Origin: Pseudomonas sp. C2B4
Lineage (GTDB): Bacteria; Pseudomonadota; Gammaproteobacteria; Pseudomonadales; Pseudomonadaceae
Direction: 5' to 3'
DNA: 64,000 nucleotides
NCBI RefSeq assembly: GCF_013359695.1
Contig: NZ_JABFMU010000017.1
Coordinates: 39,378-103,377 of the forward strand
Part shown: positions 52,113 to 61,701 of the stretch, one piece after another
Position numbering within the stretch: position 1 is the stretch's first letter
Layout of the letters: every line of letters begins with the position of its first letter
Notes under the pieces: model-generated
What the model was told of the DNA's origin: nothing
Seen by the model: the letters and a program-made list of their open reading frames with translations, nothing else
Databases searched by the model: none
Program-made: the position numbers and the translations under genes

Positions 52113-52349
52113 TTACAACGTCCGCTGGCTATTGCCGATCCCCTTGGCAATATCGATCCCCCAATCCATCGCCGCCTCCATGTCCAGCATGTGGGGCTTG
52201 GGGTCGTGGTTTTCATCGATCACCGAGCCATCCGGCCGGTAGACCCCGATGAACATCCCCAATGAACCGTCTTTCAAAATCTCGGCCTTGACTCTGATAC
52301 TGCATCCGTTCGACAGCGTCTCCTTGTGTTCCTCATGACGCTCTGTCAT
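52113..52349 (-). CDS. Small conserved-looking hypothetical protein
   Basis: 78 residues from ATG 52349 (MTERHEEHKETLSNG) with GGAGGAA upstream; a longer frame to 52433 has no start signal. Beta-rich (CSIRVKAEILKDGSLGMFIGVYRPDGSVIDENHD) followed by a helix (MLDMEAAMDWGIDIAKGIG). No family is recognised. It opposes the permease on either side and has its own promoter. Confidence 0.75.
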   Translation of the reverse strand: MTERHEEHKETLSNGCSIRVKAEILKDGSLGMFIGVYRPDGSVIDENHDPKPHMLDMEAAMDWGIDIAKGIGNSQRTL

Positions 52350-52505
52350 CGCGGCATTCCTCCCATAGCTGGTTGTCGACCCTATTGGCCATGCTAGCTC
52401 AGGCCATGGAAATAGCCCTGAACCATGAGACAAAAGGCACGCCCTGACAGCGGCGTAATGCCACCTATACTACAAGCCACCTGCCCCCAAGGGGTCTGCA
52501 TTTCC

Positions 52506-52516
52506 AACAATAAGAA
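52506..52516 (+). promoter_or_regulatory. Crc/Hfq-like A-rich motif before the lactate/glycolate permease
   Basis: AACAATAAGAA gives three AAn repeats just upstream of the AGAGG ribosome site (52520-52524) and the ATG at 52530, the usual position for Hfq-Crc repression. Confidence 0.55.
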
Positions 52517-52529
52517 GCAGAGGTGGAAC

Positions 52530-54293
52530 ATGGTCTGGCAGCAAGTCTACGATCCGTTCAATAACCCGGTGGTTTCAACGCTGTTAGCCGCGGTGCCCGT
52601 GGTGGTGATGCTGGCGGCGCTGGCGTTCTTTCATGTCAAGGCACACCTGGCGGCCTTGCTCGCCCTGGCCTCGGCGCTGGTGATCGCGATCTTCGCCTTT
52701 GGCATGCCCGCCAGCATGGCAGGTTCGGCGGCGTTGTACGGTGCGGCCAACGGTCTGTTGCCGATCGGCTGGATCGTGTTGAACATCATTTTCCTGCACC
52801 GGCTGACCACCGAAAACGGCTCGTTCAAGGTGCTGCAAGACTCCCTGGCGCGGATCACCGACGACCGCCGCCTGCAACTGCTGCTGATTGCCTTCTGCTT
52901 CGGCGCCTTTTTCGAAGGGGCCGCCGGCTTCGGTACGCCGGTGGCGGTGACCGGGGCGATTCTGATCGGCCTGGGCTTTTCACCGCTGGCGGCTTCCGGC
53001 CTGGCGCTGATCGCCAATACCGCGCCGGTGGCATTCGGCGCGCTGGGCACGCCCATCATCACCCTGGCCAAAGTAACCGGGCTGGATGAAATGGAGCTGT
53101 CGATGATGGTCGGCCGGCAACTGCCGTTCTTCTCGGTGATCGTGCCGTTCTGGCTGATCTGGGCGTTTGCCGGTTGGCGCAAGATGCTGGAAATCTGGCC
53201 GGCAATCATCGTCACCGGGGTCAGTTTCGCCATCCCGCAGTTCATCGTTTCCAACTATCACGGACCGATGCTGGTGGACGTGATCGCCGCGCTGATTTCC
53301 ATGGCCTGCCTGACCGGTTTCCTCAAGGTCTGGAAACCGGCCACCGTGCACACCTCCGCGGCGCTGTCCGGGCGGGTCGACGACTCGAAGATCGCCGAAG
53401 AACACGACGAAAAACCCGTCGCCAGCGCGGCTTTTGCCAACGAAGCCAAGCCAGCGGTCATGCGCGCGTGGATGCCGTGGATCATCCTCACCGTCTTCGT
53501 GTTCGCCTGGGGCACCCAGAGCTTCAAGAACATGTTCGACACGCGCCCGGCGATCGATCCGGCCACCAGTTCGGCCAAGCTCGATCCCCAGGGCAAACCG
53601 CTGCGTGAAGCCAATCCGGTTTTCGCCCCGGTCCTGACGTTCACCACCATTCACCAGCAGATCGAGAAAGTGCCGCCGGTGGTGCCTGCGCCGAAAGTCG
53701 AAGAAGCGATGTACAAATTCACCTGGTTCACCGCCACCGGCAGCGGCATCCTGTTGGCGGCGATTGTCGGCGGCTTGCTGATGGGTTACTCCATCCCGCA
53801 ATTGATCCATCAATACCTGCGAACACTCTGGATCGTGCGCTATTCGTTGATCACCATTGTCGCCATGCTCGCCCTGGGGTTTCTCACGCGCTACTCCGGA
53901 CTGGACGCGACCATGGGCCTGGCGTTCGCCGCGACGGGGATTTTCTACCCGATGTTCGGCACCCTGCTCGGCTGGCTCGGGGTGGCCCTGACGGGTTCCG
54001 ACACCGCCTCCAACGTGCTGTTCGGCGGGCTGCAAAAAGTCACCGCCGAGCAACTGGGGCTCAGCCCGGTGTTGATGGCCGCCGCCAACAGTTCCGGCGG
54101 GGTCATGGGCAAGATGGTCGATGCCCAATCCATCGTGGTCGCCTCCACCGCCACCCGCTGGTACGGCCATGAAGGGGAAATCCTGCGCTACGTGTTCTTC
54201 CACTCGATCATCCTGGCGATCCTGGTCGGCGGCCTGGTGACGTTGCAGGCTTACGTCGCGCCGTTCAGCCATATGGTGGTGGGGGGCCATTGA
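52530..54293 (+). CDS. Lactate/glycolate permease (LctP family)
   Basis: 587 residues with at least twelve membrane segments. LctP features are FGAFFEGAAGFGTPVAVTGAILIGLGFSPLAASGLALIANTAPVAFGALGTPI and the late ALTGSDTASNVLFGGLQKVTAEQLGLSPVLMAAANSSGGVMGKM. The family carries L-lactate, D-lactate and glycolate (LldP, GlcA). A loop of about 100 residues between 270 and 400 is longer and more polar. With glcD-glcE-glcF-glcG following, glycolate import is the most likely role. Confidence 0.93.
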   Translation: MVWQQVYDPFNNPVVSTLLAAVPVVVMLAALAFFHVKAHLAALLALASALVIAIFAFGMPASMAGSAALYGAANGLLPIGWIVLNIIFLHRLTTENGSFKVLQDSLARITDDRRLQLLLIAFCFGAFFEGAAGFGTPVAVTGAILIGLGFSPLAASGLALIANTAPVAFGALGTPIITLAKVTGLDEMELSMMVGRQLPFFSVIVPFWLIWAFAGWRKMLEIWPAIIVTGVSFAIPQFIVSNYHGPMLVDVIAALISMACLTGFLKVWKPATVHTSAALSGRVDDSKIAEEHDEKPVASAAFANEAKPAVMRAWMPWIILTVFVFAWGTQSFKNMFDTRPAIDPATSSAKLDPQGKPLREANPVFAPVLTFTTIHQQIEKVPPVVPAPKVEEAMYKFTWFTATGSGILLAAIVGGLLMGYSIPQLIHQYLRTLWIVRYSLITIVAMLALGFLTRYSGLDATMGLAFAATGIFYPMFGTLLGWLGVALTGSDTASNVLFGGLQKVTAEQLGLSPVLMAAANSSGGVMGKMVDAQSIVVASTATRWYGHEGEILRYVFFHSIILAILVGGLVTLQAYVAPFSHMVVGGH

Positions 54294-54319
54294 AACGATA
54301 GGTACGCCACACTGTTCAA

Positions 54320-54410
54320 CTGTGGGAGCGAGCCTGCTCGCGAAGGCGGTGTGTCAGGCACTGAGATGTCTGCCGGACTGCCGCGTTCGCGAGCAGGCTC
54401 GCTCTCACAG
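54320..54410. repeat. REPIN
   Basis: Standard inverted REP arms between the permease and glcD; one base differs in the right arm (gctctcac). The rest of the gap to glcD is leader sequence without another feature. Confidence 0.9.
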
Positions 54411-54557
54411 TGATTTCGCTGCGACCTTGCACATCCGCGTTTCCAAGCAAGACTTATTGAATAAGTAGCCTCTTCGCGCTGACAAACAAAGGCCAATGAT
54501 GGGCATTGGTTTACGGAAACAGACCTCATATAACAACAAATCGAGTGTCGTACGCCG

Positions 54558-56057
54558 ATGAACATTCTTTACGATGAACGCGTTGACGGCGCCCTGCCGG
54601 ACGTCGACAAGAACGCGCTGCTGCACGCCCTGCAATCCCGATTGCCAGAGCTGGAAATCCTGCATCAGCAGGAAGAACTCAAGCCGTACGAATGCGACGG
54701 CCTCTCGGCGTACCGCACCACGCCGATGCTGGTGGTGTTGCCCCGCACTGTCGCGCAGGTCCAGGGCGTGCTGCGCCTGTGCCATGAGCGGCAGGTGCCG
54801 GTGGTCGCCCGAGGGGCCGGCACCGGACTGTCCGGTGGCGCCCTACCCCTGGAAAAAGGCGTGCTGCTGGTGATGGCGCGCTTCAATCAGATTCTGCACA
54901 TCGACCCCGAAGCCCGCACCGCCCGGGTCCAGCCCGGGGTGCGCAACCTGGCGATTTCCCAGGCCGCCGCGCCGTACGGCCTGTACTACGCGCCCGACCC
55001 GTCGTCGCAAATCGCCTGCTCCATCGGCGGTAACGTCGCCGAAAATGCCGGGGGCGTGCATTGCCTGAAATATGGATTGACCGTGCACAACGTGCTCAAG
55101 GTCGACATCCTCACGGTCGATGGCGAATACCTTAGCCTGGGCTCCAACGCCCTGGATTCACCGGGTCTCGACCTGCTGGCCTTGTTCAACGGCTCCGAAG
55201 GCATGCTCGGGGTGATCACCGAAGTCACGGTCAAACTGCTGCCCAAACCCCAGTCCGCCAAGGTGCTGCTGGCGGCGTTCGACTCCGTGGAAAAGGCCGG
55301 CCGGGCCGTCGGCGAGATCATTGCCGCCGGTATCATCCCGGGAGGCCTCGAGATGATGGACAACCTGGCCATCCGCGCCGCCGAAGACTTTATCCACGCC
55401 GGTTACCCGGTGGAGGCCGAGGCCATTCTGTTGTGCGAACTCGATGGCGTCGAAGCCGACGTTCACGACGATTGCGAGCGTGTGCGCCAGGTGCTGGAAC
55501 AGGCCGGTGCCACCGAGGTGCGCCTGGCCAGGGACGAAGCCGAGCGCGTGCGGTTCTGGGCCGGGCGCAAGAACGCCTTTCCGGCGGTGGGCCGCTTGTC
55601 GCCGGACTATTACTGCATGGACGGCACCATCCCCCGGCGCGAGCTGCCCGGCGTGCTGACGGCCATCGCCGAACTGTCGGCCGAATACGGCCTGCGGGTG
55701 GCCAACGTGTTCCACGCTGGCGACGGCAACATGCATCCACTGATTCTGTTCGATGCCAATACGCCGGGTGAACTGGAGCGCGCCGAAACCCTGGGCGGCA
55801 AGATTCTGGAGCTGTGCGTGAAGGTCGGCGGCAGCATCACCGGCGAACACGGCGTGGGCCGCGAAAAGATCAATCAGATGTGCGCGCAGTTCAACAGCGA
55901 CGAGCTGACTCTGTTCCATGCGGTCAAGGCAGCGTTCGATCCGAGCGGCCTGCTCAACCCCGGCAAAAACATCCCGACCCTGCACCGCTGCGCCGAATTC
56001 GGAGCGATGCACGTGCATGGCGGACAATTGCCCTTCCCTGACCTGGAGCGTTTCTGA
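54558..56057 (+). CDS. glcD: Glycolate oxidase, FAD-linked subunit GlcD
   Basis: 499 residues. FAD domain VVARGAGTGLSGGALPLEKGVLLVM, SIGGNVAENAGGVHCLKYGLTVHNVL, and C-terminal substrate domain NVFHAGDGNMHPLILFD with VGGSITGEHGVGREK. It oxidises glycolate to glyoxylate as part of the membrane-associated GlcDEF complex, passing electrons to the respiratory chain. The stop overlaps the glcE ATG by one base. Confidence 0.96.
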   Translation: MNILYDERVDGALPDVDKNALLHALQSRLPELEILHQQEELKPYECDGLSAYRTTPMLVVLPRTVAQVQGVLRLCHERQVPVVARGAGTGLSGGALPLEKGVLLVMARFNQILHIDPEARTARVQPGVRNLAISQAAAPYGLYYAPDPSSQIACSIGGNVAENAGGVHCLKYGLTVHNVLKVDILTVDGEYLSLGSNALDSPGLDLLALFNGSEGMLGVITEVTVKLLPKPQSAKVLLAAFDSVEKAGRAVGEIIAAGIIPGGLEMMDNLAIRAAEDFIHAGYPVEAEAILLCELDGVEADVHDDCERVRQVLEQAGATEVRLARDEAERVRFWAGRKNAFPAVGRLSPDYYCMDGTIPRRELPGVLTAIAELSAEYGLRVANVFHAGDGNMHPLILFDANTPGELERAETLGGKILELCVKVGGSITGEHGVGREKINQMCAQFNSDELTLFHAVKAAFDPSGLLNPGKNIPTLHRCAEFGAMHVHGGQLPFPDLERF

Positions 56058-57121
56058 TGCACGGTACAGGCGATATGGACGACAGCAACCTGCTGCTGGA
56101 GCAGGTCAATCGGGCGCTGGAGAGCGCCACGCCATTGCGCATCCAGGGCTCCAACAGCAAGGCGTTCCTCGGGCGCATCGTGGCCGGTGAAATACTCGAC
56201 ACCCGCGCCCATCGAGGCATCGTCAGCTATGACCCGACCGAACTGGTGATCACCGTGAGGTGCGGTACGCCGCTGGCTGAACTGACCGGGGTACTGGATG
56301 CCGCGCAACAAATGCTGCCCTGCGAGCCGCCCGCCTTCGGCGACGGCGCCACCGTTGGCGGCATGATTGCTTGCGGGCTGTCGGGGCCACGGCGGCCCTG
56401 GTCGGGTTCGGTCCGGGACTTTGTCCTCGGCACTCGGGTGATCACCGGTCTGGGCAAGCATCTGCGCTTTGGCGGCGAAGTGATGAAGAACGTCGCCGGA
56501 TACGATCTGTCGCGCCTCATGGCCGGCAGCTACGGCACCCTGGGCCTGATCACGGAAGTCTCGCTCAAGGTCCTGCCCAAACCCCGGCAAGCCTTGAGCA
56601 TCAGCCTGGAAATGAACAGCGAGCGCGCCTTGCAGCAGTTGGCGAAATGGGGTCAGCAACCCCTGCCGATCAGTGCCGCGTGCCATGACGGCGAGCGCCT
56701 GCACCTGCGGCTCGAGGGCGGCGAAGGTTCGGTAGCGGCGGCCCATGAACGTTTGGGCGGCGAGTTGCTGGACGGCACTTACTGGGCCGACCTCAACGAA
56801 CAGCGCTTGCCGTTCTTCGATGAGGACCAGCCACTTTGGCGCCTGTCATTGCCGAACAACACGCCCAAACTGTCCCTGCCCGGCCGGCAACTGATCGACT
56901 GGGGCGGTGCCCAGCGCTGGCTCAAGTCCGACGCCGAAGGCCGGTTCATTCGTAAAGTGGTCGATGAAGTCGGCGGGCACGTGACCTGCTACAGCCACGG
57001 CCTGATCGACAGCCCGTTCCAGCCGCTGCCAAGCGCCCTGCTGCGCCTGCACCAGAGCCTGAAACGCCAGTTGGATCCCCAGGGCATTTTCAACCCCGGT
57101 CGCCTGTACGCGGAGCTTTGA
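56057..57121 (+). CDS. glcE: Glycolate oxidase subunit GlcE
   Basis: 354 residues from ATG 56057; ATG 56075 (MDDSNLLLEQVNRAL) is an alternative nearer the E. coli start. Conserved GlcE segments are LRIQGSNSKAFLGR, YDPTELVITVRCGTPLAEL, GLSGPRRPWSGSVRDFVLGT and GEVMKNVAGYDLSRLMAGSYGTLG. It is the second FAD-binding subunit of the GlcDEF complex. The gene overlaps glcD by one base and ends three bases before glcF. Confidence 0.95.
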   Translation: MHGTGDMDDSNLLLEQVNRALESATPLRIQGSNSKAFLGRIVAGEILDTRAHRGIVSYDPTELVITVRCGTPLAELTGVLDAAQQMLPCEPPAFGDGATVGGMIACGLSGPRRPWSGSVRDFVLGTRVITGLGKHLRFGGEVMKNVAGYDLSRLMAGSYGTLGLITEVSLKVLPKPRQALSISLEMNSERALQQLAKWGQQPLPISAACHDGERLHLRLEGGEGSVAAAHERLGGELLDGTYWADLNEQRLPFFDEDQPLWRLSLPNNTPKLSLPGRQLIDWGGAQRWLKSDAEGRFIRKVVDEVGGHVTCYSHGLIDSPFQPLPSALLRLHQSLKRQLDPQGIFNPGRLYAEL

Positions 57122-57124
57122 ACC

Positions 57125-58342
57125 ATGCAAACCACCTTGAGCGAAAAAGCCCGCCGCCTGCCCCGCGCCGAAGAGGCCGACAGTATCCTGCGCACCTGTG
57201 TGCACTGCGGTTTCTGCAATGCCACCTGCCCGACCTATCAACTGCTCGGCGATGAACTGGATGGCCCGCGCGGGCGCATCTACCTGATCAAGCAGGTGCT
57301 GGAAGGCAACGAGGTCACGCAAAAGACCCAGCAACACCTGGATCGCTGCCTGTCGTGCCGTAACTGCGAAACCACCTGCCCGTCGGGTGTCGACTACCAC
57401 AACCTGCTGGACATCGGCCGCGCGGTGGTCGATGCCGCCGTGCCGCGCCCCATTGGCCAGCGCCTGCTGCGCGAAGGCTTGCGCACGCTCGTGCCCCACC
57501 CGGACCTGTTCAGAGGCCTGGTCAACAGCGGCCAGGTGTTCCGGGCACTGCTGCCCGACGCGCTACAAAGCAAGCTGCCGCGCAGCGCAACGCCAGGCAA
57601 GCAGCGCCCCACCACCCGCCATGCGCGGCAGGTGCTGATGCTGGAAGGCTGCGTGCAACCGGGCCTGTCGCCCAATACCAACGTGGCCGCCGCCAGGGTG
57701 CTGGATCGACTCGGGATCAGCGTTACTCCCAGCCGCGAGGCCGGGTGCTGCGGTGCCGTGGATTACCACCTGGACGCCCAGGCGGCGGGCCTTGACCGCG
57801 CCCGCCACAACATCGACGCCTGGTGGCCGAGCATTGAAAACGGTGCCGAGGCCATTGTGCAAACGGCCAGCGGTTGCGGCGCCTTCATCAAGGACTATGG
57901 CCATTTGCTCGCCCATGACCCGGCCTATGCCGACAAAGCCAAGCAGGTCAGTGCACTGGCCAGGGACCTGGTCGAGGTCTTGCGTGATGAGCCGCTGGAG
58001 ACACTCGGCCTACACAGCGCCCAACGCCTGGCCTTCCATTGCCCCTGCACCCTGCAGCACGCGCAAAAGCTCGGTGGCGCGGTCGAAGCACTGCTGGAAC
58101 GCCTGGGCTTCAACCTGACCTTCGTACCTGATGGCCATTTGTGCTGCGGTTCGGCGGGCACCTACTCACTCACCCAGCCCGAACTGTCACGGCAGCTGCG
58201 TGACAACAAAATGAATGCACTGGAAAGCGGCTACCCTGAAGTCATTGTCACGGCCAACATTGGCTGCCAGTCGCACCTGGACGGCGCGGGCCGCACGCCG
58301 GTGAGGCACTGGATCGAAGTGGTCGAGGCCGCCTTGCCGTAA
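57125..58342 (+). CDS. glcF: Glycolate oxidase iron-sulfur subunit GlcF
   Basis: 405 residues. Two [4Fe-4S] motifs near the N-terminus (CVHCGFCNATCPTY and CLSCRNCETTCPSG) are followed by two CCG-domain repeats (EAGCCGAVDYH and HLCCGSAGTYSLTQPELSRQL), the hallmark of GlcF/LldE proteins. It carries electrons from GlcD/GlcE to the quinone pool. Confidence 0.96.
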   Translation: MQTTLSEKARRLPRAEEADSILRTCVHCGFCNATCPTYQLLGDELDGPRGRIYLIKQVLEGNEVTQKTQQHLDRCLSCRNCETTCPSGVDYHNLLDIGRAVVDAAVPRPIGQRLLREGLRTLVPHPDLFRGLVNSGQVFRALLPDALQSKLPRSATPGKQRPTTRHARQVLMLEGCVQPGLSPNTNVAAARVLDRLGISVTPSREAGCCGAVDYHLDAQAAGLDRARHNIDAWWPSIENGAEAIVQTASGCGAFIKDYGHLLAHDPAYADKAKQVSALARDLVEVLRDEPLETLGLHSAQRLAFHCPCTLQHAQKLGGAVEALLERLGFNLTFVPDGHLCCGSAGTYSLTQPELSRQLRDNKMNALESGYPEVIVTANIGCQSHLDGAGRTPVRHWIEVVEAALP

Positions 58343-58362
58343 CCGAACCCTGGAGATGCCCC

Positions 58363-58764
58363 ATGAAAAGCAAAGCCATGCTGGGCCAGACCGAAGTCGG
58401 CCAAATCCTCGCGGCGGCGCGCAGCGAAGCGCAAACCCACCAATGGCCGGTGACCATCGTGGTCGTCGATGACGGCGGCCACCCGCTGGCCCTCGAACGC
58501 CTCGACGGCGCCGCGCCCATCACCGCCTACATCGCCACGGAAAAGGCGCGCACCGCTGCCTTGGGCCGCCGTGAATCCAAGGGTTATGAAGAGATGGTCA
58601 ATGGCGGCCGCACCGCTTTCCTGTCGGCACCGTTGCTGACGTCGCTCGAAGGTGGCGTGCCGATCATCGTCGACGGCCAGGTGATCGGCGCGGTCGGGGT
58701 GTCCGGTGTCAAGGCGGAGCAGGATGCGCAGGTGGCCAAGGCCGGGGCGCAGTGTTTGAAGTAA
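58363..58764 (+). CDS. glcG: GlcG/HbpS-family protein (DUF336)
   Basis: 133 residues from ATG 58363, just 20 bp after glcF. The DUF336 pattern reads VTIVVVDDGGHPLALERLDGAAPITAYIATEKARTAALGRRES and GGVPIIVDGQVIGAVGVSGVKAEQDAQVAKAGAQCL. E. coli glcG sits in the same place in the glc operon. HbpS relatives bind haem; the role in glycolate use is not established. Confidence 0.9.
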   Translation: MKSKAMLGQTEVGQILAAARSEAQTHQWPVTIVVVDDGGHPLALERLDGAAPITAYIATEKARTAALGRRESKGYEEMVNGGRTAFLSAPLLTSLEGGVPIIVDGQVIGAVGVSGVKAEQDAQVAKAGAQCLK

Positions 58765-58775
58765 GCGCATGTCCA

Positions 58776-58865
58776 CTGTGGGAGCGAGCCTGCTCGCGAA
58801 GACGCCGGCACATCCGGCAATTGTGCTTCTGACACACTGCCTTCGCGAGCAGGCTCGCTCCCACA
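58776..58865. repeat. REPIN
   Basis: Standard inverted REP arms between glcG and the hydrolase. Confidence 0.92.
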
Positions 58866-58917
58866 AGGGTCGTATTTCACATTCAGACCACCCATCCGTC
58901 AAAGAGGAACCGCACAG

Positions 58918-59805
58918 ATGACCCGTCTCACTGCGAAAGACTTTGCCCCCGAATTGCTGGAACTCTACGACTACTACGCCCATGGCCTGATCAACCGGCG
59001 CGAGTTTCTCGACCGGGCGGCGTTGTTTACGTTTGGCGGCTTGACGGCCAGTGCTCTGCTGGCTTCCCTGAGCCCCAATTACGCCCTCGCCGAGCAGGTC
59101 GAGTTCACCGATCCGGATATCCTCGCCGAATACATCACCTACCCCTCCCCCAAGGGTCACGGTCAGGTTCGCGGCTATCTGGTGCGCCCGGCCAAAGCCA
59201 GCGGCAAGGTCGCGTCGGTGGTGGTCGTGCATGAAAACCGTGGGCTCAACCCCTACATCGAGGACGTCGCCCGGCGTGTGGCCAAGGCCGGATTCATCGC
59301 CCTGGCCCCCGACGGATTAAGCTCGGTCGGCGGTTATCCCGGCAACGACGAAAAGGGCAAGGAGTTGCAGGCAAAAATCGATCCGGAAAAACTCATGAAC
59401 GACTTTTTCGCCGCCATCGAATGGCTTATGAAACACGACGCCAGCAGCGGCAAGGTCGGGATCACCGGTTTCTGCTACGGCGGCGGGGTCACCAATGCGG
59501 CAGCAGTGGCCTATCCGGAACTGGGTGCCGCCGTGTCGTTTTACGGCCGCCAGGCGGACGCCAAGGATGTCCCCCGGATCAAGGCGCCGGTGATGTTGCA
59601 CTACGGTGAGCTGGACACGCGGATCAACGAGGGCTGGCCCGCCTATGAGCAGGCGTTGAAGGCCGGGGGCAAGACGTATGAAGCCCATATCTATCCCGGC
59701 GCCAATCATGGCTTTCACAATGACTCCACCCCGCGTTATGACGAGGCGGCGGCGAAGCTGGCCTGGGACCGGACGTTGGGGTGGTTTCGCAAGTATCTGG
59801 TGTGA
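58918..59805 (+). CDS. Dienelactone hydrolase-family protein with Tat-like signal (YghX-like)
   Basis: 295 residues. An N-terminal leader has a twin-arginine [33 protein letters not shown], so export by Tat is likely. The hydrolase part has the Cys nucleophile in [17 protein letters not shown], the acid in [14 protein letters not shown] and the His in [30 protein letters not shown]. It resembles YghX-type dienelactone hydrolase-like proteins. The substrate is unknown. GAGG precedes the ATG. Confidence 0.92.
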   Translation: MTRLTAKDFAPELLELYDYYAHGLINRREFLDRAALFTFGGLTASALLASLSPNYALAEQVEFTDPDILAEYITYPSPKGHGQVRGYLVRPAKASGKVASVVVVHENRGLNPYIEDVARRVAKAGFIALAPDGLSSVGGYPGNDEKGKELQAKIDPEKLMNDFFAAIEWLMKHDASSGKVGITGFCYGGGVTNAAAVAYPELGAAVSFYGRQADAKDVPRIKAPVMLHYGELDTRINEGWPAYEQALKAGGKTYEAHIYPGANHGFHNDSTPRYDEAAAKLAWDRTLGWFRKYLV

Positions 59806-59837
59806 TCTGGAGGGAATTGGCCAGCAGTACCGGCCTC

Positions 59838-59928
59838 TTCGCGGGCAAGCCCGCTCCCACAGGTGCTGAGTTGAAACCTACATTTGGGAACGTCTCATAA
59901 CCCTGTGGAAGCGGGCTTGCCCGCGAAG
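59838..59928. repeat. REP pair in outward orientation (variant)
   Basis: ttcgcgggcaagcccgctccc comes first and gaagcgggcttgcccgcgaa second, so the arm order is reversed compared with the other REPINs; the arms are of the 'gggcttgcccgc' subtype. Confidence 0.85.
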
Positions 59929-59947
59929 GCGATATCACGGCTGATGA

Positions 59948-60601
59948 TTACTTCGGTTGCGCCACGGTCCGCAGATAAGGTTTCAAGGTCTTGAACCCAT
60001 CCGGGTATTTCTTCTTCGCATCTTCATCGGACACCGAAGTGGGGATGATCACATCTTCCCCCGGACGCCAGTTCACCGGTGTTGCGACCGTGTGTTTGGC
60101 ATTGAGCTGGAGCGAATCGAGCAACCGCAGCACTTCATCGAAATTGCGCCCGGCGCTCATTGGGTAGATGAGCATCGCCTTGATCTTCTTGTCCGGGCCG
60201 ACAATGAACACCGAGCGCACCGTGGCGTTGTCCACGGCGGTGCGCGAACCGCCGCTGGCATTGGGGTGGATCATGTCGTAGAGCTTGGCCACCACCAGGT
60301 TTTCATCGCCGATCAGGGGATAGTTAACCGCATTGCCCTGGGTCTCCGCGATGTCCCCCACCCACTTCTCGTGGTCGCTGACCGGGTCGATGCTCAGGCC
60401 GAGGATTTTCGTGTTGCGCTTGTCGAACTCCGGTTTCAGTTTCGCCAGGTAGCCCAGCTCTGTGGTGCAGACCGGTGTGAAATCCTTGGGGTGGGAAAAC
60501 AGGATGGCCCACTTGTCGCCAATCCATTCGTGAAAGTTGAGCTTGCCTTCAGTGGTGTCGGCGGTGAAATCCGGTGCTTCGTCGCCAATACGGATTGCCA
60601 T
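59948..60601 (-). CDS. 1-Cys peroxiredoxin (Prx6/LsfA-like)
   Basis: 217 residues. The peroxidatic cysteine is in HPKDFTPVCTTELGYLAKL, and there is no resolving cysteine; LSIDPVSDHEKWVGDI and AGRNFDEVLRLLDSLQL are typical of the Prx6 group. Pseudomonas LsfA is of this type and responds to sulfate starvation, but this protein may be a paralogue. It is transcribed alone. Confidence 0.94.
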   Translation of the reverse strand: MAIRIGDEAPDFTADTTEGKLNFHEWIGDKWAILFSHPKDFTPVCTTELGYLAKLKPEFDKRNTKILGLSIDPVSDHEKWVGDIAETQGNAVNYPLIGDENLVVAKLYDMIHPNASGGSRTAVDNATVRSVFIVGPDKKIKAMLIYPMSAGRNFDEVLRLLDSLQLNAKHTVATPVNWRPGEDVIIPTSVSDEDAKKKYPDGFKTLKPYLRTVAQPK

Positions 60602-60756
60602 GTTCGATCTCCTTGCAGTAATGGTCGTGGGGCGCCGTCAGCGTGCTCGACGGCATTCGCTGGCTACGTTGAGCCGGTCAACGCGAACAGTATAGGAGAG
60701 CTTCCATGACATGCCGGTGAGCGGCGAAGTCGACATGAAAGCCTTGTACGCATGGC

Positions 60757-61701
60757 CTACTCCACCAACGCAATCAACTGATGACGCTGGGCATCGGTCA
60801 GCATCGGGCCAAAGCCCGCCCCGGCGTTTTCCGCCATGTAGCGCGGGTTGCCGGTGCCGGGGATGACGCAGGTCACCGCCGAATGCGACAACAGGAACTT
60901 GAGGGCCAGTTGCGGCCAGCTCTTGACCCCGACTTGCGCGGCCCAACCGGGCAGCGGCTTGCCTTTGAGCCGGGCGAGCAGGCCGCCACCGCCGAACGGC
61001 CGGTTGCAGATCACCGCCACGCCCCGCTCACGACACAGCGGCAGGATACGTTTCTCGACCCCGCGGTCGTCCAGGGCATAGTTGATCTGCAGGAAATCCA
61101 GCGGCTCGGCCCTGAGCACCGCTTCCACTTCCTCATAGGCCGACGCGGTGTAATGGGTGATGCCGATGTAGCGGATGCGCCCCTGTTCCTTCCAGTGGCG
61201 CAAGGTCGGCAAATGAATCTGCCAGTCCAGCAGGTTGTGGATCTGCATCAGGTCGATGCGGTCGGTCTGCAGCAATTTGAACGACTGTTCCATCTGCGCG
61301 ATGCCTTCTTCGCGGCCCCGGGTCCAGACCTTGGTCGCCAGAAACGCTGGCGAACGCGGTTCGTGGATCGACAGCAATTCGCCGGTGTTCTCTTCGGCGC
61401 GACCGTACATCGGCGAGCTGTCGATCACCGTCCCGCCCTTCTCGAACAACGCACGCAGCACGCCAGGCAGTTGCTTGTAGGCGGGCTCCTCGGGCGCGAC
61501 ATCGAAACCGCGATAGGTGCCCAGGCCGACGATGGGCAGTGGCTCGTTGCTGGAAGGAATGGCGCGGGTCTGCATGGTCTTGCCTCCTGTTTCGGTCGGC
61601 GGCGTGGACTGCGCGGCAGTCGGACCGAACGTGAAGACCGCCGAAACACCGGCAGCCAGCGTGAGTAATTTCCTGCGGGTGAAACCGTCCGGATGACTCA
61701 T
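60757..61701 (-). CDS. Aldo/keto reductase with Tat signal
   Basis: 314 residues from ATG 61701. The leader FTRRKLLTLAAGVSAVFTFGPTAAQS is a twin-arginine signal, uncommon for this family. The catalytic tetrad is present: Asp and Tyr in TVIDSSPMYGRAEENTG, Lys in FLATKVWTRG and His in DLMQIHNLLDW. GITHYTASAYEEVEAVL and VIPGTGNPRYMAENAGAG are also typical. Export suggests a periplasmic substrate and a pre-bound cofactor. Its ATG overlaps the stop of the upstream carrier gene by one base. Confidence 0.92.
   Translation of the reverse strand: MSHPDGFTRRKLLTLAAGVSAVFTFGPTAAQSTPPTETGGKTMQTRAIPSSNEPLPIVGLGTYRGFDVAPEEPAYKQLPGVLRALFEKGGTVIDSSPMYGRAEENTGELLSIHEPRSPAFLATKVWTRGREEGIAQMEQSFKLLQTDRIDLMQIHNLLDWQIHLPTLRHWKEQGRIRYIGITHYTASAYEEVEAVLRAEPLDFLQINYALDDRGVEKRILPLCRERGVAVICNRPFGGGGLLARLKGKPLPGWAAQVGVKSWPQLALKFLLSHSAVTCVIPGTGNPRYMAENAGAGFGPMLTDAQRHQLIALVE

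Noticed and set aside
60645..60685. Inverted repeat near the peroxiredoxin promoter (gccgtcagc / gctcgacggc)
   Set aside because: Short and imperfect; without T run or known operator similarity.
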